Under the pieces are notes generated by a model. It was not told the origin of the DNA and did no database searches. It saw nothing but the letters and a program-made list of their open reading frames with translations. From Gammaproteobacteria bacterium (GTDB lineage: Bacteria; Gemmatimonadota; Gemmatimonadetes; Longimicrobiales; Gaopeijiaceae), in the NCBI GenBank assembly GCA_028819075.1, contig JAPPMM010000045.1:62001-126000 (forward strand): DNA of 64,000 bases. The letters are read 5' to 3'. Of the stretch, positions 36,355-45,182 are shown piece by piece. The number at the start of each line of letters is the position of its first letter. The stretch's first letter is position 1. The position numbers were made by a program, and so were the translations under genes.

Positions 36355-37806
36355 ATGGGCAAGGTCACCGGCTTCAAGGAGTTCGCGCGCGAGGCGGCCC
36401 CCTACCGCGACCCGGCCACGCGCATCCGGGATTTCGACGAGATCTACACCCCGCATGCCGATGAGCGCCTGCAGACCCAGGGGGCGCGCTGCATGGATTG
36501 CGGCGTGCCGTTCTGCCAGTCGGACGACGGCTGCCCGGTCTACAACCTGATCCCGGAGTGGAACGACCTCGTCTACCGGGGGCGCTGGCGCGAGGCGCTC
36601 GATCGCCTGCACCGGACCAACAACTTCCCGGAGGTCACGGGCCGGGTGTGTCCCGCTCCCTGCGAAGGCTCCTGCGTCCTCGGCATCGCCGATCCCCCCG
36701 TCACCATCAAGAACATCGAGATGGCGATCGCCGACCGGGGCTTCGACGAGGGGTGGGTGCGGGCTCACCCGCCGTCCGCGCGCACCGGCAAGAGCGTGGC
36801 GGTCGTGGGTTCGGGCCCGGCGGGTTTGGCGGCGGCGGCCCAACTCAACTCCGCGGGGCACCGGGTGACGGTCTACGAACGCGATGACCGCATCGGCGGC
36901 CTGCTCATGTACGGAATCCCCAACATGAAGCTCGACAAGGGAATCGTGGAGCGCCGCGTTTCGCTCCTGCGCGAGGAGGGAGTCGAATTCGTGACCAACG
37001 CGAACGTGGCCGATGGCGGCGGCGGGTCGCTGGACGTCCGTCAACTGAGGAGGCGCTTCGACGCCCTGCTCCTGGCCACGGGCGCCACTCGCGCGCGCGA
37101 TCTGCCGGTGGGCGGACGCGAGCTGCCCGGCATCCACTTCGCCATGGAGTACCTCACCGACAGCATACAGGCGGGGCTTGGCGATCATCCGCCCAGAATC
37201 CCCGCGAACGGCCTTGATGTCGTCGTCATCGGCGGGGGCGATACCGGCACCGACTGCATCGGGACCTCCCTGCGCCAGTCGTGCCGCCGCCTGATCAACT
37301 TCGAACTCCTGGCGAGGCCGCCCGCTGAACGCGCCCCCGACAATCCCTGGCCTGCCTGGCCGCTCATCTTCCGCGTGGAATACGGGCACGAGGAGTCGAT
37401 CGCACATCTCGGACACGATCCGCGGGTCTACGCGATCTCGGCGGAGAGCTTTTTCGCGGGACCGGACGGCAAGGTCGCGGGCGTACGCACGCTCGACGTC
37501 ACCTTCCATGGCGGCCGCCTGCGCAAGATTCCAGGGAGCCAGCGCGAGTGGAGCGCGGATCTCGTCCTTCTTTCGATGGGGTTTCTGGGCCCCGAGCACG
37601 CGCCTGCGGAGCCACTGGGCATCGAATACGACGAGCACTCCAACTACGCCGCCGAGTTCGGTGCCTACGCGACGAACGTGGACGGCGTGTTCGCCGCCGG
37701 GGACTGCCGACGCGGACAGTCGCTGGTGGTGTGGGCCATCCGCGAAGGACGCGAGGCCGCGCGCGAAATCGACCGCTGGCTGATGGGCGAGACGCGGCTG
37801 CCCTGA
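36355..37806 (+). CDS. gltD: Glutamate synthase small subunit
   Basis: This 483-residue NADPH-dependent beta subunit of glutamate synthase passes electrons to GltB. The N-terminal Cys clusters (ARCMDCGVPFC, GCPVYNLIPEW, GRVCPAPCEGSC) bind 4Fe-4S clusters. The FAD dinucleotide fold is VAVVGSGPAGLAAAAQL and the NADPH fold is VVVIGGGDTGTDCIG. The C-terminus has VFAAGDCRRGQSLVVWAI. The length is normal. It follows gltB directly and completes the ammonia-assimilation operon. Confidence 0.97.
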   Translation: MGKVTGFKEFAREAAPYRDPATRIRDFDEIYTPHADERLQTQGARCMDCGVPFCQSDDGCPVYNLIPEWNDLVYRGRWREALDRLHRTNNFPEVTGRVCPAPCEGSCVLGIADPPVTIKNIEMAIADRGFDEGWVRAHPPSARTGKSVAVVGSGPAGLAAAAQLNSAGHRVTVYERDDRIGGLLMYGIPNMKLDKGIVERRVSLLREEGVEFVTNANVADGGGGSLDVRQLRRRFDALLLATGATRARDLPVGGRELPGIHFAMEYLTDSIQAGLGDHPPRIPANGLDVVVIGGGDTGTDCIGTSLRQSCRRLINFELLARPPAERAPDNPWPAWPLIFRVEYGHEESIAHLGHDPRVYAISAESFFAGPDGKVAGVRTLDVTFHGGRLRKIPGSQREWSADLVLLSMGFLGPEHAPAEPLGIEYDEHSNYAAEFGAYATNVDGVFAAGDCRRGQSLVVWAIREGREAAREIDRWLMGETRLP

Positions 37807-37948
37807 ACGTGGTCTCCTGACTGCCGTCTACCCTTGTCGCGACGGGCACCGACAGCGCACTTTGTCCGTGGCCGCGGGCGTGGTCTCGCGACGCCTTCCA
37901 ACCCGCTCATCGACTCCAACTGTTCACCGACTCCAGGGAGGATCAGAC

Positions 37949-38515
37949 ATGCGCAGGTTCGCCGCCCTATTCCTGCTTGCCGGGGTACTCGGGCTCGGGG
38001 CCCCCGCGGAGGCCGATGCCCAGCTCCTCGAAGTGGGAGAGATGGCTCCCGACTTCGAGCTGCCTGGGGCCACCCGCTTCGGCGTGCTGCAGGACCCGGT
38101 TCGACTCAGCGACTACCGGGGAGAAACCGTCGTCCTCGCCTTCTTCTTCCGCGTTCGAACACGTGGCTGAACGGTGCAGATGACAGCGTACCGTGATCAG
38201 TACGCAAGCTTGTTCAACGAAGGCCGGAACGTCGTCGTCGTCGGCATCTCCAACGACAGTCCCGAAGAGCTGGGCTCCTGGCTCAAGGACGAGGACTTCC
38301 CCTTCCTGTTCCTCAGCGATGCCGGAACCGAAGGCGCCACATACGAGGCGTTCGGCGGCGGCAAGCGCGACAACAACATGGTCGACAGCCGCTCGGTCAT
38401 CGTGGTCGGGCCGGACGGCCGCATCGCCGGGGTGATCCCCCAGTTCGCCCAGGTGGACCCGACCGCCTACGAGGAGCTGGCGGCCATGGTCGACGAGGCC
38501 ACGCCCGAGCCGTAG
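37949..38515 (+). CDS. Exported peroxiredoxin-like selenoprotein (in-frame TGA = Sec74)
   Basis: This is a thioredoxin-fold peroxiredoxin (AhpC/TSA type) of 188 residues if TGA at 38168-38170 is read as selenocysteine. The N-terminus is a signal peptide (MRRFAALFLLAGVLGLG...ADA). APDFELPG and VVLAFFFRVRTRG lead exactly to the TGA, which occupies the peroxidatic Cys of the TxxC motif. TVQMTAYRDQY then continues in the same frame, followed by the rest of the fold (VVVVGISNDSPEEL, FLFLSDAG). There is no other Cys. Immediately after the TGA, ACGGT (38171-38175) pairs with ACCGT (38190-38194), with a GC/GC inner pairing and an 8-nt loop: a SECIS-like hairpin. The start is set by GGGAGG upstream of ATG 37949. 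The alternative is a recent nonsense mutation. Confidence 0.75.
38168..38194 (+). promoter_or_regulatory. Candidate bacterial SECIS element at the Sec codon
   Basis: The hairpin ACGGT-GC-(AGATGACA)-GC-GT-ACCGT starts at the base after the TGA, the position where bacterial SECIS elements lie. The 5-bp outer stem is perfect, and two unpaired bases (GT) form a bulge on the 3' side. Confidence 0.5.
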
Positions 38516-38622
38516 GCGAAGCTCGATAGCCGACTCATCTCCCGGGCCCGGGGTTCGGGTCCGGGGGGTGGGGGCTTCCTGCGGGCGCACCTACCCTGTC
38601 CCCCTTCCTGGACCTCGTTCCG

Positions 38623-39024
38623 ATGCTGATGTGCGCCGACGTGCGGGCATCGGTGCGCTTCTATCGCGATGTGCTCGGGTTCGAGGTGGTTGACCGCATG
38701 GACGATGTGGGCGCCACCGGCTTCGCGTCGTTGCGCAACGGTGCTGCGCAGATCATGCTGGCGAGCCCGACCTACATCCCGCGGGCTCCGAGGGTCGAGG
38801 GACGTTATCCGCAGGCGGCCTACTACTTCTACGTGGAGGATGCGGATGCGTTGAGAGCGGCAGTCGTGGATGCCGGATGGCCGGCGACCGAATGCGTCGA
38901 CCGGTTCTACGGGTTGCGAGAGTTCGAGGTGGCGGATCCGGAGGGACATGTGCTGCTGTTCGGGCAGGACATCGGTCCGGTGCGGGAGGGGGCCCATGCA
39001 GGTCAGCACAGTCCGGCGACCTGA
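38623..39024 (+). CDS. VOC family (glyoxalase/bleomycin-resistance fold) protein
   Basis: This 133-residue vicinal-oxygen-chelate fold protein has a typical beta-alpha-beta opening (CADVRASVRFYRDVLGFEVVD), YYFYVEDADALRAAVVDAGW in the middle and LREFEVADPEGHVLLFGQ at the end, with the metal-ligand Glu in the usual position. Such proteins include dioxygenases, isomerases and resistance proteins; no substrate is apparent. Upstream, LVP precedes the ATG in frame, so the real start may be slightly earlier. Its stop codon lies within the 28-nt repeat at 39010-39037. Confidence 0.85.
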   Translation: MLMCADVRASVRFYRDVLGFEVVDRMDDVGATGFASLRNGAAQIMLASPTYIPRAPRVEGRYPQAAYYFYVEDADALRAAVVDAGWPATECVDRFYGLREFEVADPEGHVLLFGQDIGPVREGAHAGQHSPAT

Positions 39025-39037
39025 CAAAATGGCAGAC
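39010..39037. repeat. 28-nt direct repeat, left copy
   Basis: This 28-base stretch, from AGTCCGGCGAC to ATGGCAGAC, is exactly repeated at 45183-45210 in the same orientation. It includes the near-palindrome CTGACAAAATGGCAG. A second, perfect version CTGCCAAAATGGCAG lies about 30 nt downstream (39051-39065). The two 28-mers bracket the accessory block between them. Confidence 0.85.
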
Positions 39038-39065
39038 AATCAGGTATGCGTCTGCCAAAATGGCA

Positions 39066-39658
39066 GGGTGAAGGGTGATGCGACCTTGCAGCAAAGAACC
39101 GTCTAAGTTCAACTGGGGCTGCACGATCTACTGCACCCGCCTTTGAACCGCGCCTGACTGCACCGTGTCGCGATCGCGGGAACAGGCATCGTTTGGCGGG
39201 AACCAATAAGCCTCGTCTTCCGCACCCGACGGCGCCTCGCCTCCAGCGCGATCCGCAAGTACTCGACCACATTACATACCGCGAGACCCGCACCCGTCGG
39301 CGGGCAGAGAGGCGGCTGCGGTGTCGGCTATCTGACGAAGACCTGAAACAGGCCAACGAGTGTGGCCCATCCCTCCCGATTCTGTTTGTCCATCGGGCTC
39401 CCGCTCCCACTTGGTGGATGGAAATCCTCGCAACCGAGGTTGGTAGGAATCAGATGGGGGGCGCACCGTGACTCTGGTCAAGGAGGACGGCACCGGCGGG
39501 GTGCCCGCCAGAGCGGGACAACCACGACGTAACCCACGGGTGTGAGTGTTTGTCGAAAAGGGACGCCTCGGCCTGACGACGGGGGCTCCGGGAGAGTGGC
39601 GGACGGGCTGTGTAAAATCCTACCTTGTCTGAGCAAGCATTCATTTCGATTCTAGCGG
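39066..39658. other. 590-base gap at left end of accessory block
   Basis: I find no supportable gene. A minus-strand fragment reading VVEYLRIALEARRRRVRKTRLIG (around 39270-39200) looks protein-like but has neither start nor continuation. It may be degraded coding sequence. Confidence 0.4.
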
Positions 39659-40210
39659 ATGGTGGATGAGATTGTCATGTCGTCCTTCGCGTGGCCGTTG
39701 GCCGTACTCGCCCTCAGTGTGGTCTTCATGTTCGTGTTTAGGCGTTCGATCAGCCGATTCATTGATCGCACCAGGAGCGTCAGCAGGGATGGTGTCCGTG
39801 CCTACGAAGATCCGCAGCCGTTAGCGAAGAAGCCGGACGCTCTCGCCGAGTTTCTGGGGACCTACCATAGTCCGATGCTCCTTGAGGTGGAGAGCGCCCT
39901 CGAGGGAGAGATCGAGAACCTGGGACTCACCGATCCGGCCGATATCCGGAAGGCCTTGTCTAAGGGCTTGGCGGCGAACCGCATCGTGCGGTGGTTCGAG
40001 GCGGCTCAACACCAAATCTTCGCGAGTCAGGTAGCAGCGCTAACCTACCTCAACGCACAACCCGGCCCGATCCTCAAGGATGGTCTCCAAGGTTTCTACA
40101 AGAAGGCGGCGGCTGACTTCCCACACCTGTATGTTGGACGAACGTTTGATCAGTGGTTTGCGTTCCTCACGGGGCGCAACGGTTCGTTGTCGAGGGAGAT
40201 GCGGGCGTAG
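39659..40210 (+). CDS. Single-TM hypothetical protein
   Basis: This 183-residue protein has an N-terminal transmembrane helix (FAWPLAVLALSVVFMFVF, about 10-27) followed by a cytoplasmic helical domain with FLGTYHSPMLLEVESALEGEIE and a conserved-looking end FPHLYVGRTFDQWFAFLTG. No family is recognised. It is the first gene inside the block bounded by the 28-nt repeats, so a defence-related role is possible but unsupported. Confidence 0.62.
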   Translation: MVDEIVMSSFAWPLAVLALSVVFMFVFRRSISRFIDRTRSVSRDGVRAYEDPQPLAKKPDALAEFLGTYHSPMLLEVESALEGEIENLGLTDPADIRKALSKGLAANRIVRWFEAAQHQIFASQVAALTYLNAQPGPILKDGLQGFYKKAAADFPHLYVGRTFDQWFAFLTGRNGSLSREMRA

Positions 40211-40500
40211 GCATCTCCGTTGCTGGTCGAGAGTTCTTGCAGTGGCGTGTGAATCAGGGACACTCAGGTCCGTGGCACGGCTGACGGTCGTTTCCATGTC
40301 AAAACGTCGACGAGGGGGTGCTGCGCCCGCTTGCCGATCAAGAGGGCCGTCCGGCTATTCGGTTGGGAGAAAATCCCGACAACGACGGTCGGTACTACCG
40401 ACTGGTCACACGCCTTGCCCGATGAGTGCAGCCGCTCCCATGCCCGAGGACTGATGCAGATGTCTGTTCAACCGTTCTCCGGTGAGTCTGCGCGCGACGA
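40211..40500. other. Gap upstream of the GIY-YIG gene
   Basis: This is 290 bases without a convincing gene or distinct motif. It presumably carries the promoter of the two overlapping genes that follow. Confidence 0.35.
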
Positions 40501-40872
40501 GTGGAACGCGCGATCATCTCCGCTCGCGGCCGTCCCCGGCTATCGGGACCGGGGTCGTCGGCTCCCGGCATCTACGCTCTGTATCAGGGCGGTGTGCTGA
40601 AGTACGTTGGCCAGAGCCGCGATTGCGCCGCGCGCATCCATCATCACCGCACGCAAGCCCGTGCCTGGCTCGAAGCAAAACCCGATTGGGAATCGGGTAT
40701 GGACTTCACCGCACGCATCCTGCCGCTCCCGGGATTGTCCGGCGGACGCCGTTCCCCCGACGGACGGACGCGCCGACAGTGGGCACAGTACTGGGTTTAC
40801 CACCTGTGTCCGCCATGCAACCGACATCCCTCGACCGAACCCACGCGTCCCTTGACGCCTTACCCGAATTGA
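40501..40872 (+). CDS. GIY-YIG nuclease-domain protein
   Basis: This is a 123-residue protein with the GIY-YIG core: GIYALYQGGVLKYVGQS (GIY...YVG), then CAARIHHHRT containing the conserved Arg. The expected acidic metal ligand further on is not obvious. GIY-YIG domains cleave DNA in homing, repair and defence systems. The start is GTG 40501 with a weak ribosome site. The 3' end overlaps the next gene by 58 nt in another frame, so the two are probably co-expressed. Confidence 0.68.
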   Translation: MERAIISARGRPRLSGPGSSAPGIYALYQGGVLKYVGQSRDCAARIHHHRTQARAWLEAKPDWESGMDFTARILPLPGLSGGRRSPDGRTRRQWAQYWVYHLCPPCNRHPSTEPTRPLTPYPN

Positions 40873-41477
40873 CCGAACCGTTGGCTAAGAGGAAGAGCGG
40901 CCGGCCGGGAAGACCCGATCGACGGAGAGGTACGACCCAGCAGTCCTACAGGGATCGCGGTTATTCCGAAATATCGCTGAGCATGCTGGAGTCGGAAGAG
41001 GGCCAGCTGAATGCGGTGTTCGCATGCTACGGGTCGGCGGCCCAGCACGGACAGTTCTTCGAGGAGTCGGTCACCAGATTGATCGTCGCCCTCAACGAGA
41101 TGTCGGGTTCTGAGGGAGGGGCCGAAAAGATGGAGAAGTGGACGCTCGGCCGACTGCTGAATTACTTTCAAGAGAAGTTCGTGCACCAGATCGACGAGTG
41201 GGTGCCGGAGCACCTCGAAGAGGGGAGAAGACTCCGCAACTTCCTGATTCACGACTACTTCCTTGAGCGCAAGGGGAAGTTCCGCACGCGGAAGGGGCGG
41301 ATGGCGATGCTGACGGAGTTGTTGGACATCGAACAGCACCTAAAGCGTGGCGCGGATTTGCTGAACGGCCTGCGCGTCGCGGTCGGTGAGGCGTTGGACG
41401 GGCGTACCGGAAGGGCCAGCGAGGGCGAAGAGGTAGTGTTCTCTGTCGAGCTGGATGTCCGGACGAGAGACGCGTAG
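40815..41477 (+). CDS. HEPN-like helical protein
   Basis: This 220-residue protein has a basic, disordered N-terminus (KRKSGRPGRPDRRRG) and a helical core with FFEESVTRLIVALNEM, NYFQEKFVHQIDEWVPEHL and RRLRNFLIHDYFL. Arg141 to His146 form the R-x4-H motif (RNFLIH) of HEPN ribonucleases. The assignment is from the motif and all-helical pattern only. Its overlap with the GIY-YIG gene and its position next to an AbiE pair suggest an anti-phage module. The start at 40815 is tentative; an ATG at residue 57 is another option. Confidence 0.6.
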   Translation: MQPTSLDRTHASLDALPELTEPLAKRKSGRPGRPDRRRGTTQQSYRDRGYSEISLSMLESEEGQLNAVFACYGSAAQHGQFFEESVTRLIVALNEMSGSEGGAEKMEKWTLGRLLNYFQEKFVHQIDEWVPEHLEEGRRLRNFLIHDYFLERKGKFRTRKGRMAMLTELLDIEQHLKRGADLLNGLRVAVGEALDGRTGRASEGEEVVFSVELDVRTRDA

Positions 41478-41638
41478 GGCGATAACACCGGGCGGATGGT
41501 GCGGGATATCAGAAGCTGAAGGCGGTGGCGCGGATCTGACCCTTGGGGGGGAGATCCGTCTTCCCAAACGGAGTCCACGGGCGGACCAAGTTCAGGTTTC
41601 GACCAATCGCTCTCTGACAGTTGCGCGGCGATCCTGCA

Positions 41639-42539
41639 CTACCGCAACCGCGACGGAACAAAGTCCCCCAGCGCCTTCACCTTCACCTCGTCGACCGCAC
41701 TCCTCAAGGTGGCCTTCACGCTCTCCTTTTCCTCGTCCACCAACGCGGTCAGCGCCTGCTCGAGCTCGTCCCGGTTGAGCAACTCGTCCAACTCCCGGAG
41801 TGCGATGTCGATACCGACTCCCGCGGCGGCGGCCACGATAAACCCCGCCGCACGGCCCAGGACGGGCCCCTGCCACCCGGAGCGCCACGCCCCCTGCCAA
41901 TTTCTCGGCCAACCCCCTTGTGAGGGTCGTCACACCGACCGAGGTCCCGACGCCAGCTGTCGCGGCCGCGACAGCCGTCGGACCGATGGCCATGACGAAG
42001 TGACGTCTGGCGTCCCTTAGGAGGGCTTCCATGGCCCGCCCGCCCCACCTCTCAACCCCGGTGGAAGCGCCTCCGCGTCCCGGCCGACTAAAGCGCTGGA
42101 TTTCCGTGAGCATCTCCTCTTGCATCACCCGGCCAACATCCGCAACGCCGAGGCTAATGCGCTGGTCCAGTGCCCCGAACAGCCGCGACTCGATCTCTTC
42201 TTCCAGTCTTCCAGTCAGCGCCAGACCCAGCTCGGCATACTGTCCAATGAACGAGTAGTGCCAGTCCAGCAGCGACGGCATCGCGGCGTAGACTGGCGCG
42301 AAGGCCTCGTCGACCCCTACGTCGATGGCCTGGCGCGTTTCCGGCAACGGGGCCCGGCGAAGCGCCTCGGAGAACTCTCGCCAGCGTTCCTCGGCCCGCA
42401 ACTGCAGCATCTGATCGCCCGTAGCCACCAGCACAGCCAGCGGAACCAGTGCGAGCATCACCCGCCCGGCCCACGCCGTCCGTCCCGCGCGCGACGTCCC
42501 CCGGCCCGCGTCCACATCACTCGCGTGCTTATTCGACAT
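41639..42539 (-). pseudogene. Membrane protein gene with one frameshift
   Basis: The first frame (from 42539) encodes a basic N-terminus, a transmembrane helix (VMLALVPLAVLVATGDQ), a soluble region and TLTRGLAEKLAGGVALRVAG. It then turns into Arg/Gly-rich nonsense. Another frame picks up with GFIVAAAAGVGIDIALRELDELLN and runs to a natural end at 41639 (KVKALGDFVPSRLR). A single-base change near 41850-41880, in a GC run, separates them, so a sequencing error is possible. The gene overlaps the upstream membrane-protein gene by 11 nt. Confidence 0.65.
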
Positions 42540-43434
42540 CCGTCAAATCCCTTCTTGATTTCGGGCGACGACGATTCCGGGCGCCTATTCGCCAAGCCGC
42601 CAGCATGCATCCCTCAAGCCCACGAACGAATCCTGCGATCGCCAGCGCGGCGTTCAGGAAGAACCCGATCCATACAGCCAACCGGATCCCGTCCGGCGTC
42701 CACCACGCAGTCGCCGCGCCCGTCACCACGTACCACGAGGAGCCCTCGAGCGCGGCCGCCGCACGCAGCCCGTCGTCCACCATCGGGCACGCCGACTGGA
42801 CGCCCGCCGTGAAGGCCTCCACCGTCAGCTGAAGGGAATCAGGATAGATGTACGGCGGACCGCCAATCACCATGTAGTTGAAGTAGACGTAGGCGACGGC
42901 AACCAGCGCCAGCAGGACCCAGCCCGCAAGCCGCGCACTAAGGATGTCCGCGACCGCAACGCCCCGGCCGCCCTCGTCAGCGTCACGCCTGAAGTGCCGC
43001 CCCGGCCACCGCGAGATGCGGTTGAACAGGAAGGGCGCCGCCACAGCCGCCGCCGCTAGAAACAGCCAGTCGCTGGGCCGCGAGAGAGCCGCGAAGATGA
43101 CCAGAAAGACGGCCAGAGGCAGCGCCGCCACCATGCTGATCACCACCGGCAGCCAAGTCCCCCGCAACCGCCTCCGCCAAGAGGACCGGCCATCCAGGTA
43201 GTAGTCCACAGCGAAGCGCTTGCGCTCCAACCGGTACTCCAGGAGCCCGTAGAATATTGCGACATAGACAAGCCCGGGAGACGTCAGCGCCACGCACGAG
43301 TGGTCGTAGGTGCGTTGCCAGAGGAGCAGGAGCCCCAAGAGGAGCGTGGTGCCTACTAGGGGTTGGAGGAGCCGGTCGACCCGAGCGATCTCAGGGAGGT
43401 TCACGGGTTCGGGTCGGAGTCCACCGGGCGGCAC
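42529..43434 (-). CDS. Polytopic membrane protein, unknown function
   Basis: This is a 301-residue protein with about six hydrophobic segments, among them LVGTTLLLGLLLLW, WLPVVISMVAALPLAVFLVIFAAL, WLFLAAAAVAAPFLF, GWVLLALVAVAYVYFNYMV and IRLAVWIGFFLNAALAIAGFV. The C-terminus is strongly basic. The start is GTG 43434. It is coupled to the frameshifted membrane gene downstream (11-nt overlap). Together with the HEPN-like and AbiE genes it belongs to the accessory block, but no family is recognised. Confidence 0.65.
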   Translation of the reverse strand: MPPGGLRPEPVNLPEIARVDRLLQPLVGTTLLLGLLLLWQRTYDHSCVALTSPGLVYVAIFYGLLEYRLERKRFAVDYYLDGRSSWRRRLRGTWLPVVISMVAALPLAVFLVIFAALSRPSDWLFLAAAAVAAPFLFNRISRWPGRHFRRDADEGGRGVAVADILSARLAGWVLLALVAVAYVYFNYMVIGGPPYIYPDSLQLTVEAFTAGVQSACPMVDDGLRAAAALEGSSWYVVTGAATAWWTPDGIRLAVWIGFFLNAALAIAGFVRGLEGCMLAAWRIGARNRRRPKSRRDLTDVE

Positions 43435-43464
43435 TCCCGGGCCTTGCGCTCCAGCCGTCGCACC

Positions 43465-44511
43465 TCAGTCATTCGGTGCGGGCGGCTGTGATGGCCAGCG
43501 AGCGTTGGCCATCTCCTCGATCAGCGCACACCGCTGCATGAGCGTCTCAAACGGATCGTCCTCGTCCACCAACATCCCAGCGGCAAGCATGCTGGTGTAG
43601 TCTTCGGCAAGCGACTCCTGGGCGGCACCCGAGGGAACAAGCCTGAGGTTGCCCGAGACGGCGGCCTCGTAGTCGATCCTCCGGCGATTGGAATCGTTCT
43701 CCCGGAAGAACATCGCCTTGTGGCGCGCAACCGACAGAGCGAGTTCGCGGTCCGTCAGAGCCCGGGCCGCGATTCCGGCATCGCCAAGCCGAGCGAGGTC
43801 GTGCCAGTGCCTCGACCAACGCTGGCCTCGCACGCGCCCCTGAAGGCAGTAGACATGCATTGAGGTGGCCTTCTCCCAGAATGTTCGCTCCGCCAGCATG
43901 ACGGCTGCCCGGGCCATCGGGAATCCGAGGTCGGGCAGCACGGCGGCGGCATCGCACACCACGGACTGAACGGTGTGAGGCTCGCCAGTCGAGCGCGCTC
44001 CGAAGTCGACTCGAACCTCCGGTCGGACGGGCCCGATCGGTTTGAACAGCGGATCGTACGCGACGTAGAGTTGCTCGGCCTCGGCTCGAACGCTTGCGGC
44101 AAAGCCAGCCTCGTCGAGTTCCCTTTCGACGAGAGGATGCGCGGTGTCTCGAACCCACTCAGCGAGGCGGGGGCGGATCGCCCGCGTCCAGCGCCTCTCC
44201 TGGCTGCGTGTGGGTGGCAGTGCCTCCTCGTCGCCGCCTGCGACGAGATCGGGTGCGAATCCGCGAATGTCGTAGGTGATGTCGATGTCTTCGGAGAAGC
44301 GGCGAATCGCTCGCCACACCTTGGAGAGCGACGTGCCTCCCTTGAATACCAGATGTCGTCCGAACGGTGCTTCGAACAGGACTCGAAGGGTTGCCACGAC
44401 CCAGGTGTCCTTCTCCAGGAGGTAGGTCCTATGCCCGCCTCGCTGCTCCGCCACCTCCAATGCGTCGCGCTTCTCGGTAGCCGAGAGCATTGCGTAACGG
44501 ACCTCAGCCAT
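43465..44511 (-). CDS. abiEii: AbiEii-type nucleotidyltransferase toxin
   Basis: This is the 348-residue toxin of a type IV (AbiE) toxin-antitoxin/abortive-infection pair. The nucleotidyltransferase signature is LVFKGGTSLSKVW followed by FSEDIDITYDI, whose Asp residues bind metal and nucleotide. A later PEVRVDFGA and FWEKATSMHVY are usual for the AbiEii group. Relatives transfer nucleotides onto tRNA or other targets to stop growth. ATG 44511 overlaps the end of the antitoxin gene by 8 nt, the standard arrangement. Confidence 0.9.
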   Translation of the reverse strand: MAEVRYAMLSATEKRDALEVAEQRGGHRTYLLEKDTWVVATLRVLFEAPFGRHLVFKGGTSLSKVWRAIRRFSEDIDITYDIRGFAPDLVAGGDEEALPPTRSQERRWTRAIRPRLAEWVRDTAHPLVERELDEAGFAASVRAEAEQLYVAYDPLFKPIGPVRPEVRVDFGARSTGEPHTVQSVVCDAAAVLPDLGFPMARAAVMLAERTFWEKATSMHVYCLQGRVRGQRWSRHWHDLARLGDAGIAARALTDRELALSVARHKAMFFRENDSNRRRIDYEAAVSGNLRLVPSGAAQESLAEDYTSMLAAGMLVDEDDPFETLMQRCALIEEMANARWPSQPPAPND

Positions 44512-45100
44512 GTGCCAAGCGCCTGACGAGTGGCTCCGCCATCCATGCGGGCATGAGCGCCCGCGCGGCGACAAGCTCGCTCACGTCCTCCCTCGATAGC
44601 TTGGGAAGCACAGCGTCCAGGCTATCCTCGACTTCGTTGGGACCGAGCCATGCGATCGCACGGATGACTGTGCCGACCGTGCGGTCTGGTGCCGTCAGTT
44701 GCCACTCCGGAGCGTGGCGCAACTCGACCCGATGAGCCCCGAAGTGCAGGAAACGGTCGGGTCCGGAGGTGAGATAGACCGAGCGAACCGTATTCTGAGT
44801 CGTCAGCCCAAGCCAGTTGGCGGCATCGCCGCCGTTGGGAACGATGGTCTCGCCCCAGAGTTCGGACAAGGCCGCGAGCGCCTTCTCGCGACGCGGTGCG
44901 CGAAGGCCGAAGCGAGTCGGGATCGGTCGCATGTAGATGCCACGGCAGATCCGTAGGAGTCGCTCCGAACGGGCAAGGCGGGAGAGAGCCCTGGCCACTG
45001 CGGCCCGGTCGTCGAGATGCAGCAGGTCCTCCGCTTGTATCGGTGTGGCCTCCGGCATGTCCTCGGCGTATTGCATGATCCGTTTGGGCAGGCTGCTCAT
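44504..45100 (-). CDS. abiEi: AbiEi-type antitoxin / transcriptional regulator
   Basis: This is the 198-residue partner of the nucleotidyltransferase. The N-terminal winged-helix region (KRIMQYAEDMPEATPIQAED, then VARALSRLARSERLLRICRGIY) binds the promoter for autoregulation, and the C-terminal domain (GLTTQNTVRSVYLTSGPDRFL) is typical of AbiEi_4-like proteins. Start ATG 45100 has GGAGG about 11 nt upstream; ATG 45118 is an alternative. It is the last gene before the right 28-nt repeat. Confidence 0.87.
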   Translation of the reverse strand: MSSLPKRIMQYAEDMPEATPIQAEDLLHLDDRAAVARALSRLARSERLLRICRGIYMRPIPTRFGLRAPRREKALAALSELWGETIVPNGGDAANWLGLTTQNTVRSVYLTSGPDRFLHFGAHRVELRHAPEWQLTAPDRTVGTVIRAIAWLGPNEVEDSLDAVLPKLSREDVSELVAARALMPAWMAEPLVRRLAHG

Positions 45101-45182
45101 GGCGTCCGTGTCCTCCATCGGAAGTCGGTCACTGCACCCAATATAGGCACAGGCCATGCGGGAGCGACTCTGACCCGTTGTG

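Noticed and set aside
38174-38515. Separate gene starting after the TGA in the peroxiredoxin
   Set aside because: It would lack the first half of the thioredoxin fold and the active site, has no ribosome site of its own, and is in frame with the upstream half.
39193-39471. Plus-strand frame in the gap after the VOC gene
   Set aside because: The sequence is basic and shows no convincing domain; both strands are open, so coding cannot be decided.
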